Shown piece after piece: positions 58,015-64,000 of a stretch of 64,000 bases of DNA; position 1 is the first letter of the stretch, and each line of letters starts with the position of its first letter. The notes beneath the pieces are model-generated. The model worked only from the letters and a program-made list of their open reading frames with translations. It ran no database searches and was not told the DNA's origin. This DNA is from Leucobacter chromiisoli. Lineage in GTDB: Bacteria; Actinomycetota; Actinomycetes; Actinomycetales; Microbacteriaceae. The translations under genes were made by a program, and so were the position numbers. The stretch is from contig NZ_JAEHOH010000013.1 in NCBI RefSeq assembly GCF_016522505.1, positions 1 to 64,000 on the forward strand, written 5' to 3'.

Positions 58015-59505
58015 ATGACCCGCAGCTACGAGGAGTGGCAGGCCGCAGCGGCGGCACTCGACTTCGACGGCCGTCCGGTGATCGGCGGTGTGCGAGCGGA
58101 CGCGAGTTCCGGCCGGACCATCGAGAAACGGAACCCTGCCACCGGCGAGATCATCTCGCACATCCACGATTGCGTCGAGGCCGATGTCGACGCGGCCGTC
58201 GCGGCGGCGCGCGCCGCCTACGAGTCCGGGGTGTGGTCGCGTTCGGGCGCCGGCTTCCGACGCGAGCGACTGCTCGAGCTCGCCCGTCTCATCGAGGCCC
58301 GCGCTGAGGAGTTCGCGCTCTACGACACCCTCGACATGGGCAAGCCGATCCGCGAGTCGTCGACGATCGACGCGCCGGGGTCCGCCGCGCTCTACCGTTT
58401 CTACGGCGAGGCCATCGAGAAGACGGAGGATCTGATCCCCGTGACGCCGCCCGGCTCGACTGCGCTCGTCACCCGTGAGGCGCTTGGCGTCGTGGGGGTC
58501 ATCGTCGCCTGGAACTATCCGCTCGAGATCGCCACATGGAAGCTCGCTCCGGCGCTCGCCGCGGGCAACGCCGTGGTCGTGAAGCCACCGGTCGAAGCAT
58601 CGCACTCCGCGCTGCTGCTCGCCGAGCTCGCAATCGAGGCGGGTATCCCCGCGGGCGTCCTGAACGTCGTACCCGGCCGCGGATCGGTGGTCGGCAGAGC
58701 GCTCGCACTGCACGAGGATGTCGACATGCTCGCGTTCACAGGATCGACCGAGGTGGCGAAGCAGTTGCAGCAGTATGCGGGGCAGTCGAACATGAAGCGC
58801 CTCGCACTCGAGGCAGGGGGCAAGAGCTCCAACCTGGTCTTCGCGGACTGCGACGACCTGCGGCTGGCCGCTGAGAAGGCCGCCTTCGGCAGCTTCTACA
58901 ACCAGGGGGAGGTCTGCTCCGCGAATTCGCGCATCTTCGTCGAGCGATCGGTCTACGATGAGTTCCTGCAACTCCTGTCCGCGGCAGCCCGAGCCTACGC
59001 TCCGGGCGACCCGCTCGATCCCGCGGTGGGGACGGGCTCCCTCGTCTCTGAGGCTCACGCCGACACCGTCTGGGCCGCCATCGAGAACGCGCGTCGCGAC
59101 GGCACGATCGTCGCGGGCGGGGCCCGCCCCGAGATCAACGGTTCGAAGGCGTTCATCGAGCCGACCATCGTGGCCGACGTGCCCTCCGACCACGAGGTGC
59201 ACACCCGCGAGATATTCGGCCCCGTCGCGGTCGTGACGCCCTTCGACACCGAGGAGGAGGCGATCACACGAGCGAACGAGACGCCCTACGGTCTTGCGGC
59301 GTCGCTGTGGACGGGGTCGCTCGCCCGCGCCCACCGCGTCTCGGAGCGGCTCGTCGCCGGCACGGTTTCCGTGAACACCGTCGACGCGCTCGGCTTCACG
59401 ACGCCGTTCGGCGGCTTCAAGCAGTCGGGGTTCGGGCGCGACCTCTCGGTGCACGCACTCGAGAACTACACCGACTACAAGACCACCTGGATGCAGTGGG
59501 GCTGA
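58015..59505 (+). CDS. NAD(P)+-dependent aldehyde dehydrogenase (PuuC/BADH-like)
   Basis: 496 residues with Cys301 (NQGEVCSAN), Glu266 (LALEAGGKSS), the nucleotide loop LAFTGSTEVAK near 239-249 and NPLE (AWNYPLE) near 166. The nearest general type is the gamma-glutamyl-aminobutyraldehyde/aminoaldehyde dehydrogenase group. AAGGAG precedes the ATG. In the operon it would oxidise an aldehyde produced by deamination of the amine released by the hydrolases, a proposal based only on context. Confidence 0.9.
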   Translation: MTRSYEEWQAAAAALDFDGRPVIGGVRADASSGRTIEKRNPATGEIISHIHDCVEADVDAAVAAARAAYESGVWSRSGAGFRRERLLELARLIEARAEEFALYDTLDMGKPIRESSTIDAPGSAALYRFYGEAIEKTEDLIPVTPPGSTALVTREALGVVGVIVAWNYPLEIATWKLAPALAAGNAVVVKPPVEASHSALLLAELAIEAGIPAGVLNVVPGRGSVVGRALALHEDVDMLAFTGSTEVAKQLQQYAGQSNMKRLALEAGGKSSNLVFADCDDLRLAAEKAAFGSFYNQGEVCSANSRIFVERSVYDEFLQLLSAAARAYAPGDPLDPAVGTGSLVSEAHADTVWAAIENARRDGTIVAGGARPEINGSKAFIEPTIVADVPSDHEVHTREIFGPVAVVTPFDTEEEAITRANETPYGLAASLWTGSLARAHRVSERLVAGTVSVNTVDALGFTTPFGGFKQSGFGRDLSVHALENYTDYKTTWMQWG

Positions 59506-59707
59506 TCGGGCACAGCTGCACGGGGTGTTCTTCCGTTCTCGGGCGGAGGAGCCCTCGGGTCCCTGATCAGATGTCGAAACCGATCCGATCCTCAGGACAC
59601 GCCCAGTCATTATCCGTATTCCCATCGCTCGCGTTCCGACGCGAGACCGAGCACCCGCCGGAGAACCGGTGAGGTGCAACGCAACAAGAGAGGACGCGAA
59701 AGCGAAC

Positions 59708-60478
59708 ATGAACGGTCTGGCAGAGAAAGTCGCATTCGTCACCGGTGGCGGTTCCGGGATCGGGCGGCAGGTGTCCCTGCGCCTTGCCCGTGAGGGCGCC
59801 AGAGTCGGCGTCGTCGACCTCCGTGAGGAAGCCGCGCAGGCGGTGGTGGATGAGATCCGCGCCACAGGCGGCGCAGCTGCGACGATCGTCGCAGACGTCA
59901 CCTCGGCCGAGCAGGTCGAGTCGGGCGTGGAGAAGCTCGCGACGGAGTTCGGAGCGGTCCACTTCGTGGTGAACTGCGCCGGTGTCGCCCTCGGCGAGGG
60001 CGGGGTCGTGGAGTGCAGTGAGACGGCCTGGGACAAGACGATGGCCATCAACGTGAAGAGCATCTTCCTCACCGGGAAGTACGCGATCCCCCGGATCATC
60101 GCCGCCGGCGGCGGATCCATCGTCAACATCGCCTCGGTGTTCGGCATGGTCGCCAATCCGGACGAGTGCGGCTACGCGGCCTCGAAGGGCGCAGTCATCA
60201 ACCTGACCCGTCAGATGGCGGTGCAGCACGCGGCGGACCGGGTGCGTGTCAACGCCGTGCTCCCCTCCGACTGCGACACCCCGCTCATCGCAGGCCTTCT
60301 CGGCGTCGAAGGCGCCGAGCTCGAGACGGCGAAGGCCGAGCTCGCGGCACCGATCCCGTTCGGCCGGCTCGCCCAGCCGGAGGAGATCGCCGCGGGCATC
60401 GCCTTCCTGCTCTCCGACGACGCGGGGTTCATCACCGGCGTCTCCCTCCCCATCGACGGCGGCTTCCTCACCAAGTAG
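59708..60478 (+). CDS. Short-chain dehydrogenase/reductase
   Basis: 256 residues. Cofactor motif TGGGSGIG (12-19), VVDLRE after beta 2 (Asp37, suggesting NAD+), NCAGVA near 89-94, catalytic Ser143 (NIASVFG), Tyr156 and Lys160 (GYAASKG). It oxidises an alcohol or reduces a ketone in the pathway. The start ATG at 59708 was chosen; the earlier GTG-type extension of 13 residues has no fold. A 202-base gap before it contains a small CTCGCG/CGCGAG hairpin, so it may have its own promoter. Confidence 0.92.
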   Translation: MNGLAEKVAFVTGGGSGIGRQVSLRLAREGARVGVVDLREEAAQAVVDEIRATGGAAATIVADVTSAEQVESGVEKLATEFGAVHFVVNCAGVALGEGGVVECSETAWDKTMAINVKSIFLTGKYAIPRIIAAGGGSIVNIASVFGMVANPDECGYAASKGAVINLTRQMAVQHAADRVRVNAVLPSDCDTPLIAGLLGVEGAELETAKAELAAPIPFGRLAQPEEIAAGIAFLLSDDAGFITGVSLPIDGGFLTK

Positions 60479-60509
60479 CAGCGCCCGCCCCTTCTCGAAA
60501 GAAGATCCC

Positions 60510-61919
60510 ATGAGTGCAACGACGCAACAGCAGGTCCCGACGATCGAGGACAAGACGATCCAGCCGATCCCGCTCGACGAGCGCCACGGCAAGGCTCGCG
60601 ACCTATTCACCATCTGGTTCGGCTCCAACATCATGGTGCTGACCATCGTGACCGGCGCACTGGCCACGACCATCTTCGGCCTCGACTTCTGGAGCGGTGT
60701 TCTCGCGATCGCCATCGGCCAGCTGGCAGGCGCCGTCTTCATGGCGCTGCACTCAGCCCAGGGTCCGCAACTGGGCGTACCCCAGATGGTGCAGACCCGG
60801 GGCCAGTTCGGCTCGTACGGCGCCCTGCTCGTGGTCATCGTGACGGTGCTGATGTACATCGGCTTCTTCGCAGCCAATCTCGTGCTCGGCGGTCAGGCCC
60901 TCGCCACCATCGTCCCAGGGCTGTCGGTCAGCGCGGGCATCGTGATCATCGGCATCGTGAGCGTCATCGCCACGATCTACGGCTATCGACTGATCCACGC
61001 CTACACGAAGATCCTCAGCGTCGTCTCGGGCCTCGCGCTCGTCGTGGCCTTCATCCTGCTGATCGTCAATTCGCAGGGCGGTGACGCCGGAGCCGTCGGC
61101 GGCTTCAACTGGAGCGGCTTCATGGGCACCGTATCGGTGGCCGCACTGTGGCAGATCGCCTACGCCCCGTACGTCTCGGACTACTCGCGCTATCTCCCCA
61201 AGGGCACGGGGTCGAAACAGGCCTTCTGGTCGTCGTACTGGGGTTGCGTGCTCGGGGCCTCTCTGCCGATGTTCCTCGGCGCACTCGTCGGTGCGAAGCT
61301 GATCGCAGGGAACATGAACCCCGACGACGTGGTCGGCGGGATGGGGACGCTGCTGCAGCCGCTCACCATCGTCATCGTCGGCATCTTCTCGCTCGGCGTC
61401 GCCGCCACGAACTCCATGAACCTCTACTGCGGCGTGCTCTCGACGCTCACCGTGGTGCAGACCTTCTACCCCGCATGGAAGCCACGCGCCGGGACGCGCG
61501 CGGTGACCGCGATCATCATCTTCGCGCTGTCTCTCGCGCTCGCGCTCGTCGGCGCCGACAACTTCCTGGTGTACTACTCCAACTTCCTGGCGCTGCTGCT
61601 GTACGTGCTCGTGCCCTGGACAGCGATCAATCTCGTCGACTACTACCTCGTGAAGCACGGAGACTATCGGGTCGAGGACTTCTTCCGCCAGGACGGAGGC
61701 ATGTACGGCCGCTTCAACTGGGTCGCGATCATCTGCTACGTCCTAGGTGCGATCATCCAGATCCCGTTCATGGTGACTGCGCTCTACACCGGTCCCGTGG
61801 GCGAGGCGCTGGGCGGCGTCGACGTCTCCTGGATCATCGGCCTCGTGGTGATCTGTCCGGTGTACTTCTTCCTCCAGCGCGCCGTCGAACGGGGGAAGAT
61901 GCCGGCCGCCGTGGCATGA
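60510..61919 (+). CDS. NCS1 family nucleobase/hydantoin-type cation symporter
   Basis: 469 residues, about 12 helices. SNIMVLTIVTGALATTIFGLDFWSGVLAIAIG near 34-65, GPQLGVPQMVQTRGQFGSYGALL near 84-106, and the YVSDYSRYLPKGTG loop near 223-236 identify the NCS1 family. It carries a flat nitrogen compound such as a purine, pyrimidine, hydantoin or ureide in symport with a cation. Together with the amidase it suggests import and hydrolysis of an amide or cyclic ureide. A different NCS1 gene is at 3862-5319, so the two are not duplicates by simple copying. Confidence 0.92.
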   Translation: MSATTQQQVPTIEDKTIQPIPLDERHGKARDLFTIWFGSNIMVLTIVTGALATTIFGLDFWSGVLAIAIGQLAGAVFMALHSAQGPQLGVPQMVQTRGQFGSYGALLVVIVTVLMYIGFFAANLVLGGQALATIVPGLSVSAGIVIIGIVSVIATIYGYRLIHAYTKILSVVSGLALVVAFILLIVNSQGGDAGAVGGFNWSGFMGTVSVAALWQIAYAPYVSDYSRYLPKGTGSKQAFWSSYWGCVLGASLPMFLGALVGAKLIAGNMNPDDVVGGMGTLLQPLTIVIVGIFSLGVAATNSMNLYCGVLSTLTVVQTFYPAWKPRAGTRAVTAIIIFALSLALALVGADNFLVYYSNFLALLLYVLVPWTAINLVDYYLVKHGDYRVEDFFRQDGGMYGRFNWVAIICYVLGAIIQIPFMVTALYTGPVGEALGGVDVSWIIGLVVICPVYFFLQRAVERGKMPAAVA

Positions 61920-63274
61920 CGGACGGGGCGACGGGACGGAGCATGACTGTGGACGGATGGAGCACCCGCGAGGCGCTGGAGCGGGCTCATGCCGACGACC
62001 ACGGCAGCTTCGTCGCGTTGTCGAAGGAGATCGCCCCCGAGCCCCCAGATGGACGGCCGCTCGGGGGCCTCCCCTTTGCGGCGAAGGACAACATCGACAC
62101 ACGGGAGTTCCCGACGAGCGCCAACACGCCGGCTCTCCTGGGGACCACGCGGGAGCGCGACAACCCGGTGCTGACTCGACTCGCGGTCGCTGGCGCGCGG
62201 CTCATCGGTAAGACGAATACGCACGAGCTCGCGCTCGGAATCACGACGAGCGCCGGTGCCTTCCCGGCGTCGAGAAACCCACTCGAGCCCGCCCGCTCTC
62301 CCGGGGGTTCCTCGGGTGGCTCAGGCGCAGCGGTGGCCGCGGGCATCGTTCCGTTCGCGCTCGGAACCGACACGGGCGGCTCCATCTCGATCCCGGCGGC
62401 GTGGTGCGGTGTCTTCGGCCTGCGGCCGACGACCGGCAGATGGCCGGTAGGCGGCGTCGTCCCCCTGTCGCGGAGCCGGGATACTGTCGGCGTTATCGGG
62501 GAATCGGTCGAGATTCTCGCCGCGGTAGACAGCGCAGTGGTCGACGCGCCCACGACCGGCAGGGCGACCGCACCCGTCGGGCCGATCCGGATCGGCATTC
62601 CCGAGCCCGGTACGACGTTCACGGCCCGCCTCGCCGATCCGGTGCGCGACAGCTGGGAGGAGAGTCTCGAGCGCCTTCGCGGAGCGGGTGCCGTCGAGCT
62701 CGTGCGGGTCGACACCGAGGAGGTGCACCAGCTCGAGCGGCGTTGTGGGCACGAGATCGAGTTCTTCGAGATGGCTCGGTGCCTCGGCGCATATCTGGCG
62801 GGGCTGCCGCGCCCACTGCCATTCGCAGAGCTTGTGGAACGGGTCGCGCGCGATGACGTCCGCGAAGCGCTGCGCGAGTCGGGGCGGGCACAAGCGCGCT
62901 CCGATCAGTACGCGGAAGCGCTCGCGATGCGGGTTGCCCTGCAGGCTCGGTACGATGCGCTGTTCGCAACGCATGGTATCGCTGGACTGCTGTATCCCAC
63001 CGTTCCGATCACTGCGCCCATGGTCGGAGAGGATCGGACCTCGGCGCTCGGGACGGATGAGGATATCTTCGAGGTCGGCACCCGTAACGTCAACCCTGGG
63101 TCTGTCTCCGGGCAACCCGTCGTGACGCTTCCGGGCGCTCGAGGGAATCGGGACGGCGATTCATCCGCCGCAGGCATCTCGCTCGAGGGGGCGCGGGGAG
63201 ACGATCGGCGTCTTCTGGCGACCGCTCGCCTGCTCGCGCCGATCCTGAGCGGCTACTCGCTCTCGGCCCCGTAG
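61916..63274 (+). CDS. Amidase signature family enzyme
   Basis: 452 residues, ATG overlapping the permease stop. The catalytic triad is complete: Lys57 (FAAKDNID), cis-Ser in RSPGGSSGGSGAAVAAG near 128-143 and nucleophile Ser156 in GTDTGGSISIPA. Such enzymes hydrolyse primary or secondary amides including allophanate, ureido and N-acyl compounds. It is the last gene of the operon and its 3' end overlaps the convergent XRE-cupin gene by 22 bases. Confidence 0.92.
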   Translation: MTDGATGRSMTVDGWSTREALERAHADDHGSFVALSKEIAPEPPDGRPLGGLPFAAKDNIDTREFPTSANTPALLGTTRERDNPVLTRLAVAGARLIGKTNTHELALGITTSAGAFPASRNPLEPARSPGGSSGGSGAAVAAGIVPFALGTDTGGSISIPAAWCGVFGLRPTTGRWPVGGVVPLSRSRDTVGVIGESVEILAAVDSAVVDAPTTGRATAPVGPIRIGIPEPGTTFTARLADPVRDSWEESLERLRGAGAVELVRVDTEEVHQLERRCGHEIEFFEMARCLGAYLAGLPRPLPFAELVERVARDDVREALRESGRAQARSDQYAEALAMRVALQARYDALFATHGIAGLLYPTVPITAPMVGEDRTSALGTDEDIFEVGTRNVNPGSVSGQPVVTLPGARGNRDGDSSAAGISLEGARGDDRRLLATARLLAPILSGYSLSAP

Positions 63275-63810
63275 AGGTGCATGCGCTCGCCCGTCGCGCT
63301 GAAGATGCTGATGATCTGAGCCGGCCGCGATCCCTCGGCGCGCATCGTGTGCGGCGTCCGCGTGTCGAACTCGGCGGCCTCGCCGCGCTTCAGCACCAGA
63401 TCCTCACCGCCGAGATGCAGATGCAGTCGCCCGCTGAGCACGTAGAGCCACTCGTGGCCGTCGTGGGTCTTCGGCTCGTGCTCGGGGGAGCCCGGATGGT
63501 AGGTGATCCGGTAGGCCCGAACGCTCGACTCCTCGAGGGTGAGCGGTGCGATGGTCATCCCGTCGCGCTGCACCTCGTGGCGGCGCACGCGCGGATCCCG
63601 ATCCTGCTCCTCGAGCAGATCGTCGACCCGGATGCCGAGCCGGCGGGTGAGCGGGAGGAGCAGCTCGAGGCTCGCCTGGCGCTTGCCGGATTCGAGACGC
63701 GACAGCGTGCTGACCGACATGTTGGCGCGGGCGGCGAGATCTTCGAGGGTCCACCCCCGCGCCTGCCTCGCGGCGCGCAAGCGCGGCCCGACCTGCTCGA
63801 GTTCCTGCAC
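63253..63810 (-). CDS. XRE family regulator with C-terminal cupin
   Basis: About 185 residues. HTH_3 domain at 9-60 (RLRAARQARGWTLEDLAARANMSVSTLSRLESGKRQAS) and a cupin at about 110-180 with HDGHEWLYVLSGRLHLHLG and FDTRTPHTMRAEG. The usual ligand is a small metabolite of the pathway controlled. GTG at 63810 with GGGGAGG five bases before is preferred. The longest possible start (63891) would overlap the divergent gene's start and is unlikely. Divergent from the oxidoreductase at the window edge. Confidence 0.87.
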   Translation of the reverse strand: MQELEQVGPRLRAARQARGWTLEDLAARANMSVSTLSRLESGKRQASLELLLPLTRRLGIRVDDLLEEQDRDPRVRRHEVQRDGMTIAPLTLEESSVRAYRITYHPGSPEHEPKTHDGHEWLYVLSGRLHLHLGGEDLVLKRGEAAEFDTRTPHTMRAEGSRPAQIISIFSATGERMHLYGAESE

Positions 63811-63889
63811 GAGCTCCTCCCCATCCCTCGTTGTTGCATATTCGGCAAATCCGATTGCAATTATCGCACGTTCTTTCGAGACTGGTGGC

Positions 63890-64000
63890 ATGCGAGAAGA
63901 ACTATTCGATGCGATCGTGATCGGCGGCGGGCCCGCCGGTCTGAGTGCTGCGCAGTCCCTCGGGCGCGCGCTGCGGCGGGTGCTGGTGGTCGATGCGGGC
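63890..64000 (+). CDS. FAD/NAD(P)-binding oxidoreductase (thioredoxin-reductase-like), truncated at window end
   Basis: ATG at 63890 starts MREELFDAIVIGGGPAGLSAAQSLGRALRRVLVVDAG, the N-terminal dinucleotide-binding fold (GGGPAG and acidic D at the end of beta 2) of thioredoxin-reductase-like flavoproteins. Only 37 codons are in the window, so no further domains or function can be given. Divergent from the XRE-cupin regulator, its probable controller. Confidence 0.75.
   Translation, partial: MREELFDAIVIGGGPAGLSAAQSLGRALRRVLVVDAG

Noticed and set aside
1-64000. Mobile elements, prophage or CRISPR
   Set aside because: No transposase, integrase, capsid or cas gene and no regularly spaced repeats were seen; the repeat cluster at 15503-15702 is too short for a CRISPR array and has no uniform spacers.

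Overview
The window is GC-rich, densely packed actinobacterial DNA with many GTG/TTG starts, ATGA/GTGA gene overlaps, a DDxxD-type C50-carotenoid operon, an LCP cell-wall protein and a bS22 ribosomal protein. Together these point to Microbacteriaceae, and a Leucobacter-like organism is my best guess (inference, not shown by the sequence). No transposase, integrase, phage gene or CRISPR array was seen.

Layout. (1) 1-12.6 kb: the end of a TSUP exporter, a HAD phosphatase, and then a ten-gene minus-strand catabolic operon (11307 down to 1170) preceded by a LysR gene. It encodes an HpaB-type and an acyl-CoA-dehydrogenase-type flavin monooxygenase, a flavin reductase, an extradiol-type VOC dioxygenase, an ALDH7-like semialdehyde dehydrogenase, a RidA-like protein, a cupin, an RraA-like aldolase, an FAH-fold hydrolase and an NCS1 permease. 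It reads as uptake, ring hydroxylation and meta-cleavage of an unidentified, probably nitrogen-containing aromatic. (2) 12.7-25.6 kb: housekeeping genes (pgm, pheA, lipid kinase, serS, two tRNA-Ser genes, LCP protein, aminotransferase, upp, tadA), plus a winged-helix regulator preceded by a possible leaderless 34-residue peptide gene. (3) 25.6-39.4 kb: a sugar locus around a DeoR regulator. A divergent aldolase strongly resembles the sulfofructose-phosphate aldolase YihT. The operon on the other side encodes an enolase-superfamily enzyme, an aldehyde dehydrogenase, a PFK-family kinase, a sugar ABC importer without an ATPase, two zinc dehydrogenases, a second class I aldolase-like protein, a GntR regulator and a TSUP exporter. 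I infer catabolism of a sulfonated or otherwise unusual sugar by a route that matches no textbook gene set.

(4) 39.4-45.1 kb: CDF transporter, proC, a Trk potassium system, an ArsR-like regulator, bS22 and small proteins. (5) 45.1-51.5 kb: a MarR (CrtR-like) regulator divergent from idi-crtE-crtB-crtI-crtYe-crtYf/Eb, a complete C50 carotenoid pathway from IPP/DMAPP, in which the last gene fuses a cyclase subunit to the lycopene elongase. (6) 51.6-64 kb: AraC/VOC pair, a flavin monooxygenase, and a LysR gene divergent from a second nitrogen-compound operon (RidA-like, DUF1028, M20 amidohydrolase, ALDH, SDR, NCS1 permease, amidase). The window ends with an XRE-cupin regulator divergent from a truncated FAD/NAD oxidoreductase.

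The two catabolic operons at either end share a parts list (LysR, NCS1 permease, RidA-like protein, ALDH). In both, the RidA-like protein lacks the arginine needed for classical imine deaminase activity.
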